This document shows, piece by piece, positions 31,139 through 44,166 of a DNA stretch of 64,000 nucleotides (positions within the stretch are counted from its first letter, which is position 1; each line of letters starts with the position of its first letter). The stretch lies in NCBI RefSeq assembly GCF_002078875.1, contig NC_034413.1, positions 58,710,433-58,774,432 on the forward strand, in the 5' to 3' direction. The notes under the pieces were generated by a model. It was not told where the DNA came from. It worked only from the letters and a program-made list of their open reading frames with translations, and searched no databases. A program made the position numbers and the translations under genes. The stretch is from Numida meleagris (lineage: Eukaryota > Chordata > Aves > Galliformes > Numididae).

Positions 31139-33347
31139 TATAATGCAACTAATTACATTCCTGTTCATCTGGCCAGCATAACTCCAGGGAGACTAACATG
31201 ATGCAGGAGACCAGAGTTAGCAGCTGGGCTCAGGTGTCTGCTTAGATACCATTTCAAAGTCAGCATGCCTAGATGTGCACATTGTGTTCTGCCAAACACC
31301 TGGCTCAGGACTTCTTTCAGATTTGTTCTCTCTTGTTTTCTGTTTCTTTAGCTGCTCTGAGAAATTTGTAGGTTCTTCTGCACCCAAGACTTAGTCTAAG
31401 AAAACAAAGTCTCAGCCTGCCTCAGCTTCAGAAGGATGCATCAGCCATTCTGGTGAATGGCTGCAACAATGAGCAGCCTGATTTATCTAAAAAGAGCTAA
31501 AATTTCTGGTTTTCCACTCTGCAGCACTCATTTTATTTCATGCTAAGGCAAATAAATACATCTACTACTTGTTCCTTCCAAGATAATGTATAGCAGGTTA
31601 AAGTCACAGTTCAGATCTCAGCAGGTTTCAGATTCAAATGCTCATTATATATCAGGGGGGTCAGTGTTCAAGCAGAGAAACAGAAAAGTAATCTTCAAAA
31701 GGCATGAAATTTCTTAGGTTTAGAAACTTTTTGTAAAGATCTTGGGATTTTTAGTTTTTAAACAGGCAACCTGCAACTTAGAATGATCAGATTTCGAATG
31801 GATTTAAAAAATAAAGAAAAAAAAAGAACAAACCCAAGAAAACGCATCTGTACCCCCAGACAAATAGTAGGTAGAGTTTAGCTAAGGAAATATCTGCGTG
31901 TGTCCCGTTATCATCAAGAAATCAGGAGAAACAAGCAACTCTGTGAGCAATCAAGCTAATGAAGCATGACATGCAACATCCCTCTCTCATGAGGGTTTTC
32001 CAAAATCTAATAAAAGTATAGGCTTATACTTCCTTCTTACTTGTGGATTTTAATTGTCTTTTTCCCCTCAACCTGGCATAAATTTTCATAGAATATGTAA
32101 TTTCTAATACTTTAGAGATTTCTGCTCCTCTGTTAAATACGTTTGAAATGTGTTTGCCTGTTCAAAATCATTGTGGGGGGATGGAGATTAACACACCCAG
32201 CATAACTTGCTCAGGCCTCATTTCTTAGGAGAAATGCTGTAACTCTGCATCTAGCTTTCACCTAGCACTGGTTAACATGATCTTGTGGTGCACTATCCTG
32301 CAATCTCAGATTGCCAACAGAACACAGTGTAGAGTAGCAGCTCACCAGATAAAGCAAAATGTGGATGACACAGCCAGGAACCAGTAAAATCAGCTGCTTT
32401 TGATGCTCATGTACAAATCTCACCAAAATGTGTTTGGTAACCAAACATTAAAGACAGATGAACATGTACAGTGAAGCCTTTCTATACAAATTGATACAAA
32501 TCATATTCATAAAACAACATTTACATAAAGAGCTTCTACAGAGATCCCTACCGCTACGATTTTTGAAAGTGAATAGTGACTCTGGGGATATAAAAGATCC
32601 AGATGAATAAGCACACTGTCTGGAAACAAGACTGTATTGCAAATGCCACATACTGAGTAACCAAAAAAGCCTAACACTTAAAATGACAAGTCATTTCTGA
32701 CTTTTTTTTGTTTGTTGGTTTGAAACATCTGGGCACAAGAAAGCTCCAAACCTGAGGAAGGCTTTGAGTGTTCATGTCTAAAACTTCTTATGGAGACTGA
32801 AGCATAACCTACAGAAGCCAAAGGAAGTCCTTCCATTGACTTTAAAAAGCTTGGAACTCAACGTAAAAAAAAATTAAGGAATTTACAGATATGCTGTTTT
32901 ATAAGAAAAATAAAAGTCCTTTTGATAGTACAGATTTCTTGTTCTTTGATTGTCTGTACCTGAATTTTACAGTCAATGCCTGAAATTTCTGCTGTCATAT
33001 ATAACCATGCACCAACCTTCTATAGCTTTTATTCATGCAATGCTGTGGCTGAATCTTTGGAAACTTTCAAAGAAATACAAACTCTGGAATTGATATTTAG
33101 CAACAAAGGTTTTTGAGGACAACCCATCCCAGCAACCTTCTTTAACTGCATGTCATGGCTTTGGTTCAGAGAAGAAATCTGAGCTGAAATCAGAAATCCA
33201 AATCCTAGTTTGACTTTCCTTCTGATTACACTCAAATCATTCAGGTATCCCCAGACAAAAATTAGCAGAAGATTTAATCCTTCTGGCCCTACTTCCTACC
33301 CCAAGCTGTCACACAGACACTACACCACACACATGTGAAAATTATTA

Positions 33348-33683
<336 letters not shown>

Positions 33684-36284
33684 TTAATGAATACACTGGA
33701 AAAACAACAGCTTTATGGTAATACCGTTTGGTTTGAGGAACAGATGTTTTCCCCACAGGGCTCATGTGCCAATCACCCCTAAGAATTTTGATGCATTTCA
33801 GCTGTAAAGATTTTTGACATGCAATCCCAACATCACTGTCTGCATCAGCTCTATCCAGAAAGTTTGCATGATGCTAGAGCAAAGATCTGATCACTGAAGG
33901 AGTCTGAAAGCAATTCTAACATGACTCACTCTACACAGCTGTCTTGAACCACCCAGTACTGACCAAAGACCTCTTGCAAAACTGACCAGTCACAAAGTAA
34001 ACTCCAGCTCTTAAATCGGGATTTTTACATTAGAATCATATACAAGGCGGAAAAATCTCTTGAAATAGCACAAAATCTCACCAATTACTATGAGCTTAAT
34101 CCAGCTCCTCTTGAAATTAGAACAAAAATTTTACGGTTTCTAGCGGAGCAGGACTAGGGATTTTAATATGCTCTCCAAGGGTGAAATTTGCTAATGCTAA
34201 GCTCTATAAGACATTCAAACATTCTGGATTAAGGACTCAGGTAGGAGATAAGTACAGAAAAAGATTTCCCTACTTATGAATTATCTCTGTGAAGTTATTT
34301 TCTATCTACAGGACCTCTAAGATCTATGTATTTATATAAAGCAAGATAGTTTTTGTTTAAATTTCATAATCTCTTATACATCAAACATCCAATATTAATA
34401 GGTATAGCAAGCAGATTCAGATACAATGAAATCCTCAGATTAACATTTTTCTAAAATTGACTTTGTCTTCCAGCTCAGAAAACTTTTTCATTGACTTCTT
34501 AATCCTTAAATCAAGAAATGTAATGAGTTACACATACAGGTAGATGGTAAAATTTAGCAAAACTGACATATCAAGACTTTCTGATCAGAGGCGCTTGTAA
34601 AAATAAACTGCAAAGCTAATGTAGAAAAATGTATCAATTTATTCTCCTGCTCTACTAACATTATTAGTAGGGAGCATTCCTCATTATACAAAGCAAGAAA
34701 GTGTAAAATATGAAATGCAATCAAGGTTAACTGTAGACTGTAAGGGACTAATTAAAATGAGTTTTAGAATCACATGGCAAAATTAATTCATATTTGCTTT
34801 CCTTCCAAGCTTAGACTGCTGAACTGTAAACTCATGAAAAAAGGAAAATAAAAATAGGAAGTGACTCCATTCTCATGATACAAACAATTAAAACATTAGG
34901 ATTTTGACCAATACCCAATGATACTTATTTCAAAAATGTAATTCCAGAACATCTAAGGATTCACCTTACAAAAACAGGCACAATCATTTTAGGTTTCATA
35001 CTACTCTCAACATGAGGAAGGTTTTTATTCTTTTCTCTTCAGCTGATGTTGTTGAATAAATTGATTGCTGCGGCCAGTGAAACAAGACTTTACTATATTA
35101 TTGGGAAATTACTTGATAAAGCTTGGAATAGTAACATCAGTTGAATGGGAGAGTGATTTGTCTAGCAGTTGAAATGGGCCTTTATACAGAAGTGCTTAAT
35201 TTAATTTCAAAAGTGCCAAATTTGGAAAAAATACTTAGATAAAGATAAACCCTTCAGACTATATGCAAATAATTCATTAATCAAATTCAACCTGTTTCTT
35301 AGATTCTTTTGGCAGAAATCATTATGTACCTTTGCATAACAGTAAAATAAGCAATCAATCACAGTAATTAAGAATGCACAGTTTTCTAATATGTTTTATC
35401 AACCAATACCAAGCAAACACATATAGATTTATGAAAAAGAGCGAGAAAGTGGTAGAGTGCCACAGTCTTAAGTCACTTAAAACTAAATTAAATATAGTGC
35501 TAAAAAAACATGGAATTCAACACTATTAGGAACAATCTCAGTTTGTCAAGGGAACAGACCAAAAGAAAATATTTTCAAAAGTTCTATTTATTAGACACAA
35601 TTCTGCCACCCTTTAGACAAGATGAGAAAATTCTTTCTCCCTAACTAGCCCCTTTGAGATCAACTGTAGTATTAAGGAAAATTATGCCCAGATTCTTCAA
35701 AACTCTTTTCCATCTGTTTATATTATAACACATGAGAAATTAAAGAGCTATTCAAGCAAAGCTCTTAAAATTGTGGGACTTAAAGCAATATGTGAAGTCT
35801 TTTGGGATTACTGAAACATACTGTATGCTATATACTTGTGATGTCAAAGCAATGTAATATTTCACTAACAACACCAATCAATCTATCCTCAAGTTCTTCC
35901 TAGAAATTTTATGTTGTTATATACTGAAGGGTGCCTGGCATTGAGACCAAATTTGGTCAACAGATGTTCACTAAGGTTCTTTCTTCTAAGTCTGTAAATT
36001 TCTTATAGTACCTTCCATTCTGTCATCTTGGGATGATCATTTTTTTTCAAAGCATTATCAACTCTTCTCCACCTCTAAATGAATCAATTCACTTTCTGTG
36101 ATGATGAAGCCTCTGACTTAGGCCAGTGATGTTAATCAAGGGGTTAAAATGGTAGAAACTAGTAATAGTTGCCTAAGTCAGTAGAATTCCACCTAAAATA
36201 TCTAAGACAAAAAGTCCTCTTAAAACAAATGTTATTAATTTTTTATTGTTTGCATAAATTGCGCCAAATAACACACTATTTAGT

Positions 36285-36303
36285 AAAAAAAAAAAAAAAA
36301 AAA
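36285..36303. repeat. Poly(A) run, 19 nt
   Basis: An uninterrupted run of A followed by GGGGG, within the 27-kb intron. Confidence 0.95.
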
Positions 36304-39300
36304 GGGGGAAGTAAAAACCACTATGGAATAAATAAAAGTACAATTTTCTATGCATTTTTGTCTATTTAGAGCTGAAAAAAAAACAGTTACACTAATTTTT
36401 TTAAGATTGTCTTTGAACTTCATACTATGGTTCTGATGGAGAAAATGTGTGGAACAATCCCAAAGTGACTGACCTGTGACTGAATTAATCAGTAAAAGAA
36501 CTAGAGAACAGTTTCTTACAAGTTATTTCTCCCCATATCGCTCAATCTGCTCACTGAGAAGTCAGCATAGGTTTTCTGAAAGGAAAGAGTATGAGGTCTT
36601 ATCTTTAGCTGACCATCTTGGTGTTTTTTTCTACCTGTCTCTACAGTCTTGCTCTCTGTGTCTATTGATTTATTCAACAGCTACTAAGCATCCAGATGCC
36701 CAAGTAAGACTGAAAACCCTGGTTTATATACACATACCCAGGCATACTGAAGCATACAGACAAAAACTCAATTTTCCTCCATCCTGAGGCACAGAAAGTA
36801 AGCTCCTTTTGGATGTCAGTTCGTCAGCAGATTGCCAGTATCTGCTCCATCAGTGTACTTAACTACACAGTTCACTGTTAGTTTTAGGAAATCTATTTCA
36901 CCAGAAGAAAAACTGGAACAAACCATACAGTTCATGAGCACAGACGGTGAGGACTCTGAGGTCAGTAGCAGTGAGACACATGCAGGTTGTCTCTAATGAT
37001 CCTTAGAAGAAGATAGGTCTTGAGATTAAATTCATCTGCACTGTCTATTTGGATCTTCTAGTCACAGGAGTGGCTGGACACATATTGGGATTAGGTGTCC
37101 CTCTACAAACTTACTAGAAAATGTCCATTCTTTCAAATCTCCATTGTACTTACAGTTCTCCCATTTTCGTATTAGAATGCATTGATATTGCTAGAAATAT
37201 GAGTTATTTTAAAGGTTTTATGCTTGTTCATGTTTAAAGGGCAGAAATTATTTCAATTTTTTTTTTTTTTATAGACACTCAGAAGCTGGAGGATGGGGAG
37301 AAGCAGCATATTGCAACAGCATTTTGCACTAAATTACAGTGTATATAGATCCCAAGCAAATTCCATGGAGACAATTTACTCATATATAGGCAGAAAGTCT
37401 TGCCATTGACTTTTATGTTTATAAAACATGAGTTAAAATAAGCCACATGTTTTTAACAGTATTATATTTTGAATGTTTTTCAAGATTTGTCGGCATCATT
37501 TGCCAGGTGGCTCTTGTTATTGCTACAAACAAAAATCTAACGATAGAAATATAACATTCCATGTATTCCAAGTATATTCCATGTTAAAATCCTGTGCTGT
37601 ACAAACTGAAACTCCATCTCCAATAATTGCATATCGTAACATATGGAAGGCTGCTGGGGTTATCCAAATTATTAGAACAAGTCAGTTTAAGGTCTTTTCC
37701 ACATCACAGTGAGCCAATTTATTCGTATATATTTGCTGAACTACAGAAACCAACCACATTGTACTAAAACAACATTCTTTTGGCAGTCTTATGTTCAGTT
37801 TTCTCTCTGAAGTCAAACTGAGTTAAGCAGAGAACTGAATTAAATCTGATGTCTTCATATCTTACTGATAAAAAAGCAGACTAAGTCGCATCTATGCTGT
37901 TTTCTCTTAAGCAGAAAACATATCAACGGACAGTGAAGACTGGGAAAATATTGATTGTAGAATAGAATAAAGCAATTGAAGCCAACTGGCTGCGAGCACA
38001 GTCAAGAATATAAAACATCTGTTTGCATCAACCACTTCAACAGCATCAAATCCTCACCCAGTATCTTGTATGTCACATGAAACAATCAGTTAGTAGACAC
38101 AGACACATACACACTGCAATGTCAACCTGAATAACTGAATCCAAAGGCCAATTCAGAGGCCAAGTTATGCTCCCAGCTGATCCATTTTTAAGAACCTCTT
38201 GAAAGAAAACAAGAGGAGAAAGTAGTAAGAGAGTGAGAACAAGGAAAAATTGCAAAGATATCTTCTGCAAGAGTTCACCATGCTTCTGACTTGTTTCCAT
38301 TGCAACACTTCTCTAGTCTAAACTGCAGTCTAACTCACTCACCTCCCCTTTGGCCTTTTCAGCAGGAAAAAAAATAGGTAAAAGAAGAAATGTTTACAAT
38401 AATTTTGGTCAAAATTCTGGATAAATTGAAGAATTATTCTACATTGAATGGATAATGCAAAATAAAAATTCGAATTGGCTGTTTGCTCAACAAAGAAGTC
38501 TATGGTACTAACGCCACTGAATCTGTATTGGTTTAAACAGCAGTTCACAACTTTGGGAGAATGTCCTACACAGTGGTAGGAACTTGGGTTGTACTGCATT
38601 TACTAGTACATTCTGTCTCTTCTGGAAGCAGGTGCTGCGCATTAATGGTGAAAAAAGCTTCTCTTTGGTTTTATAATCCCTGGTCAGGGGCTTGTGGCTC
38701 TGCTGCCGCAGGAAGAAAGCACCAGCATCTTCTGAGCTGGCAGCAAGTTTTCTGCATTTCACAACAAAACCCTATTTTTAACTCAAGATCAGTTTGTCTT
38801 GGAAAATAATAATGTATTTAATACGAAACATGGAAAAAAATCCCCAATGACATGGTTCCTTTGAACATTATTCACTGAGCCACCAGATTGTCCAATTGTT
38901 TTTGTACCATATGATGATGTTGTTATATGACAAATGCTTGTTTCATGCTTGTTTCTTTTCTTTTCAGTAGTCTATAATGTCCATTTAATGCTCACTCAAT
39001 TCTACCCACAAGTTCCCCCATGCCAACTATACAGTTAGGTTTTACTGTCCTTTTTTCTTCTTTAAGCAGACACCCAAATATCACTGCCTTGATTTTCAGA
39101 GATCACAAATGCAACTGTGTTGGAAACCATACGAGGTCAAAACACAGCAGCAGGACAGATGTCATTCTGTACCGAATAGCAGTGCTGCTAGCCAATGTTA
39201 TTAAGATTTCCACTGAATTTGACTTCAATTTTTGGCCAGATCCTGTAATCCTTATTCAGAGCAGCTATTGTAAACTGAAGTCGTTCTACTAATGCCAGTG

Positions 39301-40186
39301 GACCTACTGCCCAGGAAAATCTTACTAAGTCAAAAAATCTGTCCCTAATTTTAAATTTATTTTTTTTTAAGTGTGGTTAGAATGAAAGGAAAAAAGGCAG
39401 TACTTTGCTTACGTTTTCTTCCTCATTATTCAGCTTTGTTGCCAAGGTGCACTGCTGTTATACAGTGTCAGGCTGAAGTAATTGCTTAAAGAAAACAAAA
39501 CAAAAAAAACACATAGAAGCATTTGCCGCCTTCTCCCTTTGGACCAGCTGTTATCACAGTGCTCTTTTCTTCCTGAAATTGCTAAGATATTTTCACAGAT
39601 GAGAATGGGCAAAAAGAATGTAAATAAACATGGACTTTTGCTTTTCCTAAATTTAACAGGAGGCTAATGATCAGGACTGCTGAGTTGCAATGACAGAGTT
39701 ATTCCATACCACATTTACAGTACTTCTGTGAAGCAAAATTAGCATCAACCCTTGGAGACACAGATTTTGAGAACAGAGATAGGGATTTGAGACCCCAACA
39801 GTTTTATATGCTGAGGAAGATTGAATCTGCATCCAGAGTAAAATTTTATGCCTAGTACATGTCATTTTTGCAGAAGGCCAAAGATGACTAAAAATATTAT
39901 GAGCACTCTGCCAGCTCAGGCTGGATTGTTTTCTCAATATAATTCTGGCCAAGTGACAAGTTTCTTGAAAGATGCCAAGTGGGACTCGAGCCAGAAAGAG
40001 AGACTATGTGAACAGCTTAAGGCATGCAGGTGAGGAAGAAAACCCAACAACAAAAACAACCTAAAACCAAAAATGCAGAAAAGATTGCAGCTTTTAGGAT
40101 ATTTGGAAAACAGAGAAAGCGTCAGCTTTGAACCTTCAGGAGTTTTGCTTTTGCTGATGATGGACTGGATATCCTATCCTGTTGGA

Positions 40187-40869
40187 ACCACAGAATCACA
40201 GAATGGTTTGGGTTGGAAGGGACCTCATGGATCATCAAGCTCCAGCCCCCCCACCGCAGGCAGGGCTGCTAACCTCCATATCTAATACTAGACCAGGCTG
40301 CCCAGGGCCCCATCCAACCTGGCCTTGAACACCTCCAGGGACAGGGCATTCTCTTCTGCAGCATTCTCTTCTACAGGCCAAACAAGCCCAGCTCCCTCAG
40401 CCTGTCTTCATAGGGGAGGTGCTCCAGCCCTCTGAGCATCTTAGTGGCCCTCCTCTGGACCCTCTCTAACAGCTCCCTGTCTTTCTTGTAGTGGGGACCC
40501 CAGACCTGGACGCAGTACTCCAGATGGGGCCTCACAAGGGCAGAGTAGAGAGGGACAATCACCTCCCTCTCCCTGCTGGCCACCCCTCTTCTGATGGAGC
40601 CCAGGATACCATTTGCTTTCCGAGCTGCAAGAGCACACTGCTGGCTCATGTTAAGTTTTTCATCCACCTTTTCATCAGAATGACCCCCAGGTCCTTCTCT
40701 GCAGGGCTACTCTCAAGGATTGCTCCTCCCAGTCTGTATATATGCCTGGGACTCCTCCGGCCCAAGTGCAAAACCTTGCATTTTGCTGTGTTGAACCTCA
40801 TTAGATTCACCCAGGCCCACCTTTCAAGTCTGTTGAGGTCCCTCTGAATGGCATCCCTTCCTTCCATTG
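40187..40869 (-). mobile_element. CR1 LINE, 5'-truncated, about 680 bp
   Basis: Minus-strand CR1 with its 3' end at about 40187 (CACAGAATCACAGAATGG on the plus strand). It encodes the C-terminal part of CR1 ORF2: the 40867-40646 frame ([27 protein letters not shown]) and the 40667-40371 frame ([33 protein letters not shown]). These two are in different frames, so there is at least one frameshift. Its left part (40187-40370) is the 3' untranslated stretch. The CR1 text stops at the LTR boundary and I see no clear continuation after 41403, so the LTR landed at or very near the truncated 5' end. Confidence 0.93.
40865..40869. repeat. Target site duplication, left copy (CATTG)
   Basis: Direct repeat CATTG immediately left of the LTR; the partner is at 41399-41403. 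Confidence 0.8.
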
Positions 40870-41398
40870 TGTCAACGGTTTACAGGCGTTAGGTCCGATT
40901 CCGTGACAAAGGGGATGGGGGACCCAAGGGCCCACGTCCCGGGAAAAGGGGAAAGGGGAAAAGGGTAGGGAAATGGCCCTGAGAGCAAAGAACAGTGGCA
41001 ACAATCTGAGGAGAAACAAACTAATTTACTAAATAAAATATCGGAATGCAAAACAACACACTATAATACAATATAATTACAATTTAAGCTGATAAATCCA
41101 ACACAGAGAGAGAGAATGTCCCAAAATCAAGGTAGGCCTTACTCTACTACCGACGATAAGACGGCTGGAGAGCAAGGTGCTGCCGAGACGAGAGACGGCG
41201 GAAAAAGGAACGAGGTCTCGTGATCTGCAAGTTTTTATACTGCGAGCTTCTATCTTTTCCCTCCGGCTGGAAAATGGTAACAAAGGAGCAAAGTACCGTG
41301 GGGACTGTAGTAGTCCTTCTCTTCTGAGAACTAGGTATGTCCACTACATGATGTTATGATGTGGAATACCAATAACTGAAAATCACAAAACCATGACA
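40870..41398 (-). mobile_element. Solo LTR of an endogenous retrovirus
   Basis: This 529-bp block begins TGTCA and ends TGACA and is flanked on both sides by the same 5 bases, CATTG (40865-40869 and 41399-41403), a target site duplication. Read on the minus strand it starts TGTCATGGTTTTG, as many avian retroviral LTRs do. A TATAAAAAC box lies near 41231-41239 on the same strand, which places U3 at 41398-41240 and R/U5 below. There is no gag, pol or env nearby, so this is a recombination-derived single LTR. A 5-bp duplication suits an ERVL-like or some class I elements better than 6-bp class II elements; the family is not determined. Confidence 0.85.
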
Positions 41399-41403
41399 CA
41401 TTG
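41399..41403. repeat. Target site duplication, right copy (CATTG)
   Basis: Direct repeat CATTG immediately right of the LTR; partner at 40865-40869. Confidence 0.8.
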
Positions 41404-42285
41404 TCAAACAAAAATGCAAAGCATTTCATCTCCCACATTTCAGCTCAGTGTCACTTCAAATCTGTTCCTCGAAGCTTTCAAATCTTTTTATCTTCCACAT
41501 TCCAGCTTTCCTTCCCATTCTCATTTTCTCTGTTTAGACTAATTCTGCCAAATAAATTCACATAAACAAACTCCGCACTGCCTTAACAGATAGGTCCACA
41601 GCATCATTGCACATCCTTCCTCTGTGCTGAGACCAGATCCCTATCAGTGGCCTGGATTCAACTGCAAGAGAATAATGGTGATGGGTAAGCCACAGTGTGT
41701 CCAGCATGGCCTTGCCTGGGCCAGAGAAGCCGGTTCAGCTCAGAAAAAATCTGGAGTTTAAAGGTATAACCAGCAAAGCCAACGGAAATAAGATGATGCC
41801 ATCATATGTTGCCATTTAATTGCTCATTCTGTTTCTCATCCTCATCCTCTTTCACCAGTACCAACTTGCCCATTTCCACTGGAAGGCAATCTCCTGCAAT
41901 GGGGAAATGCCACTGAAGTTTCCATAGAGGAAGCAATTTCAGAGACTAGAAATACATCAGAGTGGATAGGGGTCAACAGTTGAAGCATCAAAGATTATGA
42001 ATGGTGTGACAAACTGTAAGCCAATCATTTCACCAGGAGAAAACTTAGTATGCACCTGTTATTCTTGGGAATGTTGAAGCAACAACTTTTATAGCACTGT
42101 AAAAATTACATTACGAGCAACTGCCCCTGGAAAGACTGCTAGGGAGAAACACTTCACAGCTCATTCATTCACTATGACTTTCTCGGGATAAAACTTGCCA
42201 GATGCAGCAACTGTTATAAATGGATCAGGTTCCAGGGAAATCGGGGTACTTGTGCTGACTTGCACTCACTGAAGATGAACCTGAT

Positions 42286-42365
42286 CACAGAAGCACAGAC
42301 TGGTTGAAGCTGGATGGGACCTGTTGCGAGCATCCAGTTTAGCAACTCCTTCAAGCCTGTTCTGA
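42286..42365 (-). mobile_element. CR1-like 3' end, diverged
   Basis: ATCACAGAAGCACAGACTGG followed by TTGAAGCTGGATGGGACCTG on the plus strand is close to a reversed CR1 3' end. It fades after about 80 bp. Confidence 0.7.
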
Positions 42366-43980
42366 AACAGATTCAGACTGTAAGAATTCTTAGACAAACT
42401 CTGGCTGTCACTGGGCAGAAAAAAAAAAAAACATCCGAAGGTACTGAGAGACTGAAAAAAAGGCTTGAATAATCCATTTTTGAAAGTGGTCGAAAGGGGA
42501 AAATAATTATGCATTTGATCCATTTGCTCTTCAGGGTGCCATAGTGAGAGCTCAAGCACTTGGGATAGGGCACCGATGGAGAGTAACTGAGAGACCTTAC
42601 CTGCAGCACTTTACACCTCGTGCACTAAATGTGTTGCAACAGTGAATCTGTACAGAGAAGTCCCCAAATTAGCAAAGCTCCCAGGCCCACATACTCTCAT
42701 CTGTCTGTCTGAGCTGTTTGTCAAGAAAGTCTAAAACATCCAGGTCTGCAATCTGGTACATTGCCAGTGTTTATAGACATGAGTCAACTGGAATAAAGTT
42801 GAGCGGAAATAATACAAGGCTTAATCCAATAGGTGCAGGTATTTGTGGAAGTTTGTTGGATCACGCCCACAGCAAAATGCAATTTGATAGATTAGAAGAT
42901 GAAAATAGATAAAATGGGGACATTTGGGCCATCTAATAAGAAACTGGGTAAGTTACAGGAAAACATGCTGTGGAGAGCAATCTTTGCTTAGTCCTTTGGG
43001 ATAAATTACATACACTAATAATAGTTCTCCTCCATCCCTCTATTTTGAAAAGTATCTGAGTAAAAATGGAATTACCTTACTCAACAGAACTTCTTCCTGG
43101 ATATGCATTAACAAAAAAAGTACCCTTATTATTAGTTTTTTTTTCTACTTTTTTTTCTCTCCTGCTAACACTGCACTAGCACAGCTACTAGTGACTGAAA
43201 TACATTGTCTTCTGGTTTGACAACCCTGTAAAAAAGGTTAATTTTGTTGTCACAAAACTTGTGATGAAAGCCTATAGGAATAATAAAAACTAGATTTGGG
43301 TAAAGAGAATAGTTATTAGTAATACTGATTCACAAAACCACAAGAACACACCTTGTCTTTCAGTTCCCAGCATGCCAGACAGTTAGAGAATAACATCTAT
43401 TTACACAGAGTGAATCTGATCAGAAAGTCATTGATACAATGTCGTTTCCACAGTGTCTTTTTGAAGTGTAACCACAAACTGATTCCTGTAAGTGACTGAT
43501 AATAAGTACTGACTTTCATGACTTCGATTGATCTTAAAGAAATCACAAAAAATCATCAGTAAGTATGCTGAAATTATGAACAGGAATGAAAACAAAAAAA
43601 AGTTCCTATTAGAACATGAATTAGAAGAGGTAATAACATATTGTTAATCACTTTGAAGCTTAAATCCCTACTTGAATAAATGAGGGGATTTTCTCAAAAC
43701 CAATAATAACAATCAGAGTCATTAGTGGTATAGTGCTTCTGTTTTGGAAAGAGCCATTTGGAAAATTAGATGTGAACAACTGAAGTTACCTGTAACATGA
43801 ATTGGGCAAATATGTATATTTGATAGGAGAAATCTGGTATTGTTCTCTGTACAGCTTTATATAACGGTCAGAGCCAAAAATAAAAACAATACAGCTATGT
43901 GTTTAGATTTATACAAAACTGTTTAAAAAAATCAGAACACAAAATATGCTGTACTCTAACAGATGAACACTGTAAAAAAA

Positions 43981-44166
43981 GAAGAGAGAAGAGAAGAGAA
44001 GAGAAGAGAAGAGAAGAGAAGAGAAGAGAAGAGAAGAGAAGAGAAGAGAAGAGAAGAGAAGAGAAGAGAAGNGAGAAGAGAAGAGAAGAGAAGAGAAGAG
44101 AAGAGAAGAGAAGAGAAGAGAAGAGAAGAGAAGAGAAGAGAAGAGAAGAGAAGAGAAGAGAAGAGA
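43981..44166. repeat. GAGAA pentanucleotide microsatellite with an unresolved base
   Basis: A pure GAGAA/AAGAG array of about 186 bp after an A7 run, flanked on the right by GACCCAGAAAAG. The only ambiguous base in the window, n at 44072, lies inside it. The pentamer register shifts by two bases across the n. Frames reading REEKR or LLFSS repeats on either strand are artefacts of the array. Confidence 0.97.

Noticed and set aside
41077..41359. Three open frames of 60-68 codons
   Set aside because: They lie inside the LTR, which does not code for protein.
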